Origin: Sediminibacterium sp. C3 | GTDB taxonomy: Bacteria > Bacteroidota > Bacteroidia > Chitinophagales > Chitinophagaceae | Direction of reading: 5' to 3' | DNA length: 33,831 nucleotides | NCBI RefSeq assembly: GCF_000508085.1 | Contig: NZ_KI669560.1 | Span: forward strand, 2,135,811 to 2,169,641 | Shown here: positions 23,465-30,347 of the stretch, piece by piece | Position numbering within the stretch: position 1 is the stretch's first letter | Layout: each line of letters begins with the position of its first letter | Notes under the pieces: generated by a model | The model's input: the letters and a program-made list of their open reading frames with translations, nothing else | The model's database searches: none | Told to the model about the DNA's origin: nothing | Program-made: the position numbers and the translations under genes

Positions 23465-24532
23465 ATGAAAAAATACAGCTCTGGTGTACTATTTGGAGCA
23501 GAACTGGAAGCATTGTATAACGATGCAAAAGAAAACCAGTTTGCACTCCCTGCCGTTAATACCATCGGCACCAACACGATCAATGCAACTTTAGAAACCG
23601 CCGCTAAAGTTAACTCCCCGGTTATTATTCAGTTTTCAAATGGAGGAGCACAGTTTGTTGCGGGCAAAGGCATGCCGAATGATGCTTTACAGGGTAATAT
23701 CTCTGGCGGTATTTCAGGTGCCTTGCATATTCACAATGTAGCCAAGCATTATGGCGTACCGGTTGTATTACACACCGACCATGCTGCCAAAAAATGGTTA
23801 CCCTGGGTAAGTGGCTTAATTGATGCCGGGGAACAATTTTATAAGGAAAAAGGTCGTCCATTGTTTAGTTCTCATATGCTGGATTTATCAGAAGAACCCA
23901 TTGAAGAAAACATTTCCACATCCGTAGAGTTTTACAAGCGTATGGCTCCCCTGGGCATGAGCATTGAAATTGAATTGGGCGTAACAGGCGGAGAGGAAGA
24001 TGGTGTAGACAATAGCGATGTTGAAAACGACAAATTGTATACCCAGCCACAACACGTGGCTTATGCGTATACCGAATTGAGTAAAGTGGGCAATATGTTC
24101 ACCGTTGCTGCAGCATTTGGCAATGTGCATGGTGTATACAAACCCGGAAATGTTGAATTAAGACCTGAGATTCTAAAGAATAGCCAGGATTATATTCAGG
24201 CTGAATTAAAAACAGGGCCAAAACCCGTTTACTTTGTATTCCATGGTGGAAGCGGATCACCCCAACACCAAATTAGAGAAGCGATTGGTTATGGTGCCAT
24301 CAAAATGAATATTGATACAGATTTGCAATGGGCATTCTGGGAAGGTATCAGGGATTTTTATCAAAAAAACGAAGCTTACCTGCAGGGACAGTTAGGAAAT
24401 CCTGAAGGCGCGGATAAGCCCAATAAAAAATACTATGATCCAAGGGTTTGGTTAAGAAAAGCCGAGGAAAACTTTTCAAAACGCCTGGAAGTGGCTTTTG
24501 AAGACCTGAATTGCATTAATCGTAACGCCTAG
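23465..24532 (+). CDS. fbaA: Class II fructose-bisphosphate aldolase
   Basis: Zinc-dependent enzyme of glycolysis and gluconeogenesis that splits fructose-1,6-bisphosphate into dihydroxyacetone phosphate and glyceraldehyde-3-phosphate. 355 residues, the size of the E. coli FbaA type. Metal and catalytic motifs are seen: VLHTDHAAKKW (Asp and His), EIELGVTGGEEDGVDNS (Glu), AFGNVHGVYKPGNVEL (His) and FVFHGGSGSPQHQIREA (His), then IKMNIDTDLQWAFWEGIRDF. A single gene with its own terminator hairpin downstream. Confidence 0.97.
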   Translation: MKKYSSGVLFGAELEALYNDAKENQFALPAVNTIGTNTINATLETAAKVNSPVIIQFSNGGAQFVAGKGMPNDALQGNISGGISGALHIHNVAKHYGVPVVLHTDHAAKKWLPWVSGLIDAGEQFYKEKGRPLFSSHMLDLSEEPIEENISTSVEFYKRMAPLGMSIEIELGVTGGEEDGVDNSDVENDKLYTQPQHVAYAYTELSKVGNMFTVAAAFGNVHGVYKPGNVELRPEILKNSQDYIQAELKTGPKPVYFVFHGGSGSPQHQIREAIGYGAIKMNIDTDLQWAFWEGIRDFYQKNEAYLQGQLGNPEGADKPNKKYYDPRVWLRKAEENFSKRLEVAFEDLNCINRNA

Positions 24533-24553
24533 TATTAATAAAATTATCTATAG

Positions 24554-24595
24554 GAACTCCAAACCGTTGAAAAGCAGTTTGGAGTTCTACATTTT
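24554..24595 (+). terminator. Hairpin terminator after the aldolase gene
   Basis: A perfect 11-bp stem (GAACTCCAAAC 24554-24564, GTTTGGAGTTC 24577-24587) with a 12-base loop, followed by TACATTTTA. It starts 21 bases after the aldolase stop. Confidence 0.8.
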
Positions 24596-24651
24596 AGCGC
24601 CTATTATTTGATAATTGATTATCTTTCCGCCCCAATTTGATTGCACGATAT

Positions 24652-25578
24652 ATGAAAAAAGAGCGTGAAGAAGACTTCGAACAAAATTTAACTGGAGCTG
24701 AATCTAATCCGCAACCAGTTGAACCTGCAAAGTCAAGATGGTTTACCCGTAAGAATAGAAATATCCTTACTTCTACAGCAGATAAAAAGGAAACACCAGA
24801 GGGTTTATGGAGTAAATGCCCTGAGTGTAACTATATATGTACCACCAATGAATTAAAAGAAAATTTATTCGTTTGCTTAAAATGTAATCATCACCATCGT
24901 ATTGGTAGTGAAGAATACTTTGATATCATATTTGATAACGGGGAATACGAAGTTCTTTATGATGAAATAAAGAGTAAGGATTTTCTGGGCTTTACCGATC
25001 TTAAACCCTATCAAAAAAGATTGGATGATATTCATGCAAAAACCGACTTGAAAGATTCCATGCGGGTGGGTGTTGGCAAAGCCAACGGTGAAAAATTGGT
25101 TGTGTCATGTATGGACTTTGAGTTTATAGGAGGTTCGCTCGGCAGTGTAATGGGAGAAAAGTTTAGCCGGGCAGTAGATTACTGTATAGAACATAAACTC
25201 CCCTATCTGGTAATTAGCAAAAGCGGCGGTGCCCGTATGATGGAAAGTGCTTTCAGTTTAATGCAGTTGGCAAAAACCAGCGGTAAACTTTCTCAGCTAA
25301 GCGACGCAGGATTACCTTATATTTCCATGTTAACCGATCCAACTTTTGGTGGTATTTCAGCCAGCTTTGGTATGCTGGGCGACTTAAATATTGCTGAACC
25401 AGGAGCACTGATTGGATTTGCAGGTCCAAGGGTAATTAAGGAAACCATTAAAAAAGACCTTCCGGAAGGATTTCAGAGAAGTGAGTTCCTTTTGGAACAT
25501 GGATTCCTTGATTTTATCATTGACCGGAAAAATCTGAAAGAAAAGCTGGCACAACTCGTGCAATTATTCAGAAGCTAA
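24652..25578 (+). CDS. accD: Acetyl-CoA carboxylase carboxyltransferase subunit beta
   Basis: Beta subunit of the carboxyltransferase that, with AccA, moves the carboxyl group from biotin to acetyl-CoA to give malonyl-CoA. 308 residues from the ATG at 24652; an upstream TTG is rejected. A charged N-terminal extension (about 1-50) leads to the Cys4 zinc finger (KCPECN then FVCLKCNHHH). The crotonase-like core carries FEFIGGSLGSVMGEKFSRA, SKSGGARMMESAFSLMQL and LTDPTFGGISASFGMLGD. The protein is slightly long because of the extension. A TATCTTTC box at 24620-24627 may be its -7 element. smpB follows with a TAATG overlap. Confidence 0.97.
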   Translation: MKKEREEDFEQNLTGAESNPQPVEPAKSRWFTRKNRNILTSTADKKETPEGLWSKCPECNYICTTNELKENLFVCLKCNHHHRIGSEEYFDIIFDNGEYEVLYDEIKSKDFLGFTDLKPYQKRLDDIHAKTDLKDSMRVGVGKANGEKLVVSCMDFEFIGGSLGSVMGEKFSRAVDYCIEHKLPYLVISKSGGARMMESAFSLMQLAKTSGKLSQLSDAGLPYISMLTDPTFGGISASFGMLGDLNIAEPGALIGFAGPRVIKETIKKDLPEGFQRSEFLLEHGFLDFIIDRKNLKEKLAQLVQLFRS

Positions 25579-26009
25579 TGATGAACAATCGACAGGCGTA
25601 TTTTAACTACCACATTGAGGATAAATATGTGGCTGGAATTGTGTTGCTGGGTACGGAAGTTAAATCTATCCGGGACGGCAAGCTCAGTTTCAATGATGCT
25701 TTTTGCCTTTTCGATGACGGAGAACTCTGGGTGCGAGGGCTATACATAGCCGAATATAGTCATGGTACTTCTAATAATCATATAGCAGTTCACGACAGAA
25801 AGCTTTTGTTGAATAAACGTGAACTAAAAAAGCTGCAACTGAAATTAAAAGACAAGGGCTACACGGTTGTTCCCTTAAAAGTTTTTTTTACCGATAAGGG
25901 TTTGGTTAAAGTAGAAATTGGTTTGGCGAGAGGCAAGAAATTACACGACAAAAGAGAGACCATTAAAAACCGGGATGTGGAAAAGCAAATCAAAAGATTC
26001 TTAGGATAA
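25578..26009 (+). CDS. smpB: SsrA-binding protein SmpB
   Basis: Binds tmRNA and brings it to stalled ribosomes for trans-translation. 143 residues, slightly short but complete: YFNYHIEDKYVAGIVLLGTE, VKSIRDGKLSFNDAFC, RKLLLNKRELKKL, and the basic tail GLARGKKLHDKRETIKNRD. The ATG overlaps the accD stop (TAATG); a second ATG follows directly. No tmRNA gene was seen in the window. The methyltransferase gene overlaps its stop in the same way, so the three are one operon. Confidence 0.97.
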   Translation: MMNNRQAYFNYHIEDKYVAGIVLLGTEVKSIRDGKLSFNDAFCLFDDGELWVRGLYIAEYSHGTSNNHIAVHDRKLLLNKRELKKLQLKLKDKGYTVVPLKVFFTDKGLVKVEIGLARGKKLHDKRETIKNRDVEKQIKRFLG

Positions 26010-26599
26010 TGACTGAATTTTTATCTGCTGAATATTGGAACCAACGCTACCTCAACAATGCATCCCAATGGGATTTAGGCGATGTTTCTCCCCCATTGAA
26101 AGCCTATTTTAATCAACTGTCCAATAAAGATATTTCCATTTTAATTCCGGGCGCAGGCAACAGTTATGAAGCCATTTATTTACTGGAGCAAGGATTCACG
26201 AATATTACCGTTATTGATATTGCGCCGGCAGTTATTCAATCTTTAAAAGAAAAGTATCCCAATCAGTCTGCCATTCAATTTATTCAAGCTGATTTTTTTA
26301 AGTGGGATGGTCAATACGATCTGATTGTGGAGCAGACATTTTTCTGTGCACTAGACCCTGATCTGAGAGAAAAATATGTTGCAAAGATGGCAACACTTTT
26401 AGCAGAGACGGGAAAACTAGTTGGCTTACTATTTAACAGAGAATTCGAAGGAGGACCTCCTTTTGGGGGTAACCAGGCTTCCTATTTGTTACTATTTGAA
26501 AAATATTTTCAAATAGACAGAATGGATCACTGTTATAATTCAGTTGCACCCCGTGCAGGCACAGAACTATTCTTTATAGCTCGAAAAAACAATAAATAA
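26009..26599 (+). CDS. Thiopurine/thiol S-methyltransferase-like protein (TPMT family)
   Basis: A 196-residue SAM-dependent methyltransferase. The N-terminal AEYWNQRYLNNASQWDLGDV with W-D-L-G is the TPMT-family opening. SAM-binding motif I is ILIPGAGNSYEAIYLLEQG, and TVIDIAPAVIQSLKE is the acidic strand; IVEQTFFCALDPDLREKYV is family-typical. The middle GGPPFGGN loop also matches. It methylates sulfur or related groups in small molecules; the substrate is unknown. The ATG overlaps the smpB stop (TAATG). It converges on aguA. Confidence 0.9.
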   Translation: MTEFLSAEYWNQRYLNNASQWDLGDVSPPLKAYFNQLSNKDISILIPGAGNSYEAIYLLEQGFTNITVIDIAPAVIQSLKEKYPNQSAIQFIQADFFKWDGQYDLIVEQTFFCALDPDLREKYVAKMATLLAETGKLVGLLFNREFEGGPPFGGNQASYLLLFEKYFQIDRMDHCYNSVAPRAGTELFFIARKNNK

Positions 26600-26601
26600 A
26601 C

Positions 26602-26649
26602 AGCAGCCTTGGGTATAAACAGTATACTGTTCTTTCCTGATAAGCTGCT
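26602..26649. terminator. Nested hairpin between convergent genes
   Basis: AGCAGC (26602-26607) and GCTGCT (26644-26649) enclose a perfect 14-base palindrome, AACAGTATACTGTT (26618-26631), between the methyltransferase and aguA stops. A two-way terminator is plausible; there is no strong U-run. Confidence 0.45.
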
Positions 26650-26651
26650 CT

Positions 26652-27695
26652 CTATACTGATGGTTCTTGTTGGCTCAGACAATGAAAACTTCCCAGTCCC
26701 CAAATAATATCGGTTGAATCAATACCCACCACTTCTCTGTCTGAAAAACAAGACTGAATAATTTGCAATGCCTTATCATCTTTTTTGCAACGGAAAGTAG
26801 GCACAATCACATGTTGATTGCTGATATAAAAATTAGCATAAGATGCAGGCAATCGCTGGTCTTCGAAAATTACTTCGTCGGGCATGGGTAGTTCTACTAT
26901 GTTTAATTGCTTGCCAGACAAGAGTCTCATGGTTTTTAATTCCTTCAGATTGGTTTGAAGCAATTCATAATTTTCGTCTGCCTGATTATCTTCTAATACA
27001 GTTATAACGGTGTCTTCATTTACAAATCGAACGGTATCATCAATATGACCATCTGTATCATCCCCTACAATTCCTTCAGAAACCCAAAGCACTTGTTGTA
27101 CTCCGTAATAGTTTTGTAAATAGGTTTCAATTTGATCTTTTGAAAGATGTGGATTCCTATTAGGATTTAATAAGCAGCAGGTAGAAGTTAGAACAGTTCC
27201 TGCTCCGTTAAATTCCACTGATCCGCCTTCCATAATTATACCGGGATTAAAAACCGGAATATTGAAATGCTTACCTATTAAAGTAGGTATCACATCATCC
27301 AAATCATATGGCGGATATTTATTGCCCCAGGCATTGTAATTCCAGTCTACAATTACTTTTTTGTGTTCTGCATTAGGATTAATCAGAAAGGCAGGTCCAT
27401 GATCTCTGCACCAGGCATCATTGGTTGGGTGATGAAAAAACTGCACTTTATCCATATTCACCCCTGCTTTTTGCAAGTGATCTTTGGCAAAATTTTCCAT
27501 TGCTGCATCTGCCACGTTGATTCTCACGAATTCACTCATGGTCAGGTATTTGATAAACAAGCTGTAATTTGGATAAATACTGTCAATTTTTCCAGGCCAG
27601 CTGGCTTCTTTGTGTGGCCAGCTTAACCAGGTTGCTTCATGTTTGGCAAATTCAGCGGGAAAAGTATATCCTAATTGTGCAGGTATTTGATCCAT
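26652..27695 (-). CDS. aguA: Agmatine deiminase
   Basis: Hydrolyses agmatine to N-carbamoylputrescine and ammonia. A 347-residue protein of the guanidine-modifying fold: TWLSWPHKEASWPG (about 23-36), RDHGPAFLIN, IIMEGGSVEFNGAGTVLTS, VGDDTDGHIDDTVRFVNED (catalytic Asp/His region) and the C-terminal GLGSFHCLSQQEPS with the catalytic Cys. The length is normal. It lies 33 bases downstream of aguB, whose product acts on its product, so the two complete the agmatine-to-putrescine route. Confidence 0.95.
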   Translation of the reverse strand: MDQIPAQLGYTFPAEFAKHEATWLSWPHKEASWPGKIDSIYPNYSLFIKYLTMSEFVRINVADAAMENFAKDHLQKAGVNMDKVQFFHHPTNDAWCRDHGPAFLINPNAEHKKVIVDWNYNAWGNKYPPYDLDDVIPTLIGKHFNIPVFNPGIIMEGGSVEFNGAGTVLTSTCCLLNPNRNPHLSKDQIETYLQNYYGVQQVLWVSEGIVGDDTDGHIDDTVRFVNEDTVITVLEDNQADENYELLQTNLKELKTMRLLSGKQLNIVELPMPDEVIFEDQRLPASYANFYISNQHVIVPTFRCKKDDKALQIIQSCFSDREVVGIDSTDIIWGLGSFHCLSQQEPSV

Positions 27696-27728
27696 AAAAA
27701 ATAATTCTATTCAATTAAATTTCTTTAA

Positions 27729-28604
27729 TTAATCTTCGTCAATAAATCTCTTGGTAATAGGCTGATAAGAATCAATTCGGCGGTCTCTCAGGAATGGCCA
27801 GTGTGTTCTGTACTGATCTGTTTTTGCAAGGTCTAGTTCAACAACGGTTGTTTCTTCCTGATCATGAGAAGCTTTGTACAATAAACTGCCAAATGGATTG
27901 GCAACAAACGACCCTCCCCAGAATTGCATGGCTCCATTTTGCTCCATCCCTACTCTGTTTACACTTACCACATGAACACCATTGGCTACAGCATGGCTTC
28001 GCTGAATGGTCTGCCAGGCATTATATTGTTCGGTATTGGTGGCTTCATCCTGACTGGTTGCCCAACCAATAGCTGTTGGATAAAATAGAATTTCAGCACC
28101 CATTAAAGCGGTAATACGAGCTGCTTCTGGATACCATTGATCCCAGCAGATTAAAACTCCCAATGTGGCAAACTTGGTTTTAAAAACTTTATAACCTAAA
28201 TCGCCAGGGGTAAAATAAAATTTTTCGTAATAAGCAGGGTCATCCGGGATATGCATTTTGCGGTATTTGCCCAGATAAGTTCCATCAGCATCAATTACCG
28301 CTGTTGTGTTATGGTACAATCCCTGTGTTCTTTTTTCAAAGAGAGAAGCAATAATTACCACATTCAATTCTGCCGCTAGTTCACTCAATGCATTGGTAGT
28401 AGCACCTGGTATAGCTTCTGCCAGTTTAAAGTTTTCATAATCTTCCACATCGCAGAAATACAGGGAAGTAAACAGCTCCTGCAAACAAACAATTTGTGCT
28501 CCCTGTGCAGCTGCATTTCTAATGCCCTGCATTGCTTTACTCAGGTTATCCTGTTTTACATTTGAGCATGACATTTGCACCATGCCCACTTTTACTTTTG
28601 CCAT
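27729..28604 (-). CDS. aguB: N-carbamoylputrescine amidase
   Basis: Nitrilase-superfamily hydrolase, 291 residues, turning N-carbamoylputrescine into putrescine, CO2 and ammonia. The catalytic triad is visible: Glu in IVCLQELFTSLYF, Lys in YLGKYRKMHIPDDP and Cys in VLICWDQWYPEAARI. The family-typical FYPTAIGW and VVSVNRVGME also occur. It starts one base after the bshB1 stop and is followed by aguA, so the three minus-strand genes form an operon. Confidence 0.96.
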   Translation of the reverse strand: MAKVKVGMVQMSCSNVKQDNLSKAMQGIRNAAAQGAQIVCLQELFTSLYFCDVEDYENFKLAEAIPGATTNALSELAAELNVVIIASLFEKRTQGLYHNTTAVIDADGTYLGKYRKMHIPDDPAYYEKFYFTPGDLGYKVFKTKFATLGVLICWDQWYPEAARITALMGAEILFYPTAIGWATSQDEATNTEQYNAWQTIQRSHAVANGVHVVSVNRVGMEQNGAMQFWGGSFVANPFGSLLYKASHDQEETTVVELDLAKTDQYRTHWPFLRDRRIDSYQPITKRFIDED

Positions 28605-28605
28605 A

Positions 28606-29337
28606 TTAAGTTGTTATCTGTATGATATGATTAAAATCAAGGATACCGACCGTTTTTTCTGTAATGAAGCCTTCTCCATACAAAACTCCTATTTTTTTTC
28701 CCATCATCATATCTCTTCCTTTCACTGTTTCCAAAAACTGAGGAGAAGAAATATAGGTACTCGGTTCATTTGACTCAGCACTGTAAAACTGGGTTGTATA
28801 GGCTCTGATGGATTCCATTTTCTTTTCATAAAATGGCGTTACATCAAAAACAAAGTCTGGCGTTAATACCCTGTCTTGTATATAATGAAAAACCTGTGTT
28901 GGTCGGAAAGCCTGCTGTGGGGTTCCATTTTCATCAACCGTCTCAATTTTTTGCAAGCCGGCTAAGAATGCAGCATCTGCTACCAGTTTGGCGCTTCTTC
29001 CATGGTCGGGATGCCTGTCTTCTACCGCATTTGCAAGGATAACAGATGGACGGAACTTACGAAGTACAACAATGATTTCCCGTAAATTTTCTTCAGAATG
29101 CGTAAAAAATCCGTCTGCCATTCTTAGGTTTTCACGGTGATGAACCCCCAAAATTTTAGCTGCATCTGCTGCCTCTCTGTCTCTTATTTCAGCAGAACCC
29201 CTGGTACCCAGTTCTCCTCGGGTTAAGTCGACAATACCTACTTTTTTGCCCTGATGAATGGAAGCCAAAATGGTTCCGGAACAACTTAGTTCCACATCAT
29301 CGGGATGAACACCAAAAGCCAGAATATCTAATTGCAT
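28606..29337 (-). CDS. bshB1: Bacillithiol biosynthesis deacetylase BshB1
   Basis: A 243-residue LmbE/PIG-L-like zinc deacetylase that removes acetyl from GlcNAc-malate in bacillithiol synthesis. Motifs: FGVHPDDVELSCSGTI (metal-binding HPDD), LTRGELGTRGSAEIRDREA, NLRMADGFF and NAVEDRHPDHGRSAKLVADA (second metal site HPDH). The closing DVTPFYEKKMESIRAYTTQF matches BshB1 rather than other LmbE proteins. The other bsh genes are not in the window. It is the first gene of the bshB1-aguB-aguA operon and lies 38 bases after the rpmE2 terminator. Confidence 0.95.
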   Translation of the reverse strand: MQLDILAFGVHPDDVELSCSGTILASIHQGKKVGIVDLTRGELGTRGSAEIRDREAADAAKILGVHHRENLRMADGFFTHSEENLREIIVVLRKFRPSVILANAVEDRHPDHGRSAKLVADAAFLAGLQKIETVDENGTPQQAFRPTQVFHYIQDRVLTPDFVFDVTPFYEKKMESIRAYTTQFYSAESNEPSTYISSPQFLETVKGRDMMMGKKIGVLYGEGFITEKTVGILDFNHIIQITT

Positions 29338-29373
29338 AAAATGAAATTAATAAAAGGGTTCCATTGAACATAA

Positions 29374-29407
29374 ATAAAAAATCCTGCACCCGTAAAGGAG
29401 CAGGATT
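29374..29407 (-). terminator. Rho-independent terminator after rpmE2
   Basis: On the minus strand an 8-bp stem AATCCTGC/GCAGGATT (29407-29400 and 29387-29380) with a 12-base loop is followed by a T-run. It lies 20 bases after the rpmE2 stop. Confidence 0.85.
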
Positions 29408-29427
29408 GAATGATATGCTGCAAAGCA

Positions 29428-29679
29428 TTAGTCTTTTTTTGCGTAACGCTTCTTGAATTTGTCAATTCTACCTGCAGTATCCACCAATACGTTCTTACCA
29501 GTATAGAAAGGGTGAGAAGTGTTGGAAATTTCCAGTTTAATAACCGGATACTCTTTACCATCTTCGTGTATGATGGTTTCTTTGGTAGCTGCAGTTGATT
29601 TGCTCAAGAAAGATGTACCATTACTCATGTCTTTGAAGACAACGAAACGGTAATTTTCAGGATGGATACCTTTTTTCAT
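29428..29679 (-). CDS. rpmE2: 50S ribosomal protein L31, type B
   Basis: An 83-residue ribosomal protein starting [20 protein letters not shown], with [20 protein letters not shown] and [17 protein letters not shown]. It lacks the CxxC zinc ligands of type A L31, so it is the zinc-independent type B. A longer frame upstream (29 more codons) covers the promoter and leader and is rejected. A full-consensus promoter (29736-29767) and a leader hairpin (29697-29714) lie upstream; a terminator lies downstream. It is a single-gene unit. Confidence 0.97.
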   Translation of the reverse strand: MKKGIHPENYRFVVFKDMSNGTSFLSKSTAATKETIIHEDGKEYPVIKLEISNTSHPFYTGKNVLVDTAGRIDKFKKRYAKKD

Positions 29680-29696
29680 GTTATTTGGTTTAGGTG

Positions 29697-29714
29697 GTAC
29701 GGATTTGGCCGTAC
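29697..29714 (-). promoter_or_regulatory. Hairpin in the rpmE2 leader
   Basis: GTACGG/CCGTAC pairs as a perfect 6-bp stem with a 6-base loop in the roughly 50-base untranslated leader, 17 bases before the ATG. A site for self-control by L31 is possible (known for rpmE in E. coli), but inferred. Confidence 0.4.
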
Positions 29715-29735
29715 GATTATTTAAATTTTGGATTG

Positions 29736-29767
29736 CAAATGTACGGGAATTCCCCTTTTTATCCAAA
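29736..29767 (-). promoter_or_regulatory. Consensus Bacteroidota promoter for rpmE2
   Basis: On the minus strand TTTG (29767-29764), 20 bases, then TACATTTG (29743-29736): a full match to the TTTG/TAnnTTTG promoter. Confidence 0.85.
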
Positions 29768-29778
29768 AAATTGCTTTG

Positions 29779-30270
29779 TTAGCTTTTCATGTTTACAAAT
29801 TGCAGGGGTACTCCAAAGTCACCAGCCTTGCATCTGGCAATTACATCCTGTAAATCATCGATTTTCTTGCCGGTTACCCGGATAATATCGTCCATAATAG
29901 CCGCCTGTACTTTGGCTCCGCTATCCTTAATCATTTTTACAATTTTCTTGGCATCTTCCTGTCTAAGTCCGTTTTTAACAGAAACTTCCTTTTTAATAAC
30001 TTTCCCGCTTGGATAGGCATCTTTTGAAAAGTCAAAAGCATTTCCATCAATTCCCTGCTTCATGGATCGGCTGATCAGAATGTCGATCAGTTGCTTCATC
30101 TGCATTTCTGTGTTTACTTCCAGCTGAACAATAAAATCCTTTTTGTTCAACTCAATCTTAACATCTGTATCTCTGAAATCATAACGGGTTGCCACTTCTT
30201 TTTTAACGGTATTAATGGCATTGTCTAAGACCTGAACGTCTACGCTACTGGCTATATCAAATGATGGCAT
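29779..30270 (-). CDS. yajQ: YajQ family nucleotide-binding protein
   Basis: A 163-residue protein, the normal YajQ length, starting MPSFDIASSVDVQVLDNAIN; a longer frame starting at 30336 covers the promoter and is rejected. Typical stretches are TVKKEVATRYDFRDTDVKIE, GLRQEDAKKIVKMIKDSGAK, VQAAIMDDIIRVTGKKIDDL and QDVIARCKAGDFGVPLQFVN. YajQ proteins bind cyclic di-GMP or other nucleotides in some bacteria and have a ferredoxin-like double fold; the physiological role here is unknown. It has its own promoter (TAACTTTG at 30285-30292), which comes straight after the terminator of the receptor gene. Confidence 0.95.
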   Translation of the reverse strand: MPSFDIASSVDVQVLDNAINTVKKEVATRYDFRDTDVKIELNKKDFIVQLEVNTEMQMKQLIDILISRSMKQGIDGNAFDFSKDAYPSGKVIKKEVSVKNGLRQEDAKKIVKMIKDSGAKVQAAIMDDIIRVTGKKIDDLQDVIARCKAGDFGVPLQFVNMKS

Positions 30271-30284
30271 ACATAAATTTTTTT

Positions 30285-30292
30285 CAAAGTTA
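30285..30292 (-). promoter_or_regulatory. -7 element for yajQ
   Basis: TAACTTTG on the minus strand matches TAnnTTTG exactly, 14 bases before the ATG. The -33 zone falls in the terminator hairpin of the preceding gene, where a TTG occurs (30318-30316). Confidence 0.6.
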
Positions 30293-30293
30293 C

Positions 30294-30322
30294 AAAAAAA
30301 GGCCCTGGTAGAAACCAAGGCC
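30294..30322 (-). terminator. Rho-independent terminator after the outer-membrane receptor gene
   Basis: Minus-strand GGCCTTGGT/ACCAGGGCC (one G-U pair) with a 4-base loop, followed by seven Ts, 25 bases after the receptor stop. Strong and canonical. Confidence 0.92.
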
Positions 30323-30347
30323 GTATTATACGACATGAGAGAAAAAC

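Noticed and set aside
25578..26009. tmRNA gene near smpB
   Set aside because: Both sides of smpB are tightly packed with coding sequence, leaving no room for ssrA.
29680..29766. N-terminal extension of L31
   Set aside because: The extra 29 codons cover the consensus promoter and leader; L31 starts at MKKGIHP.
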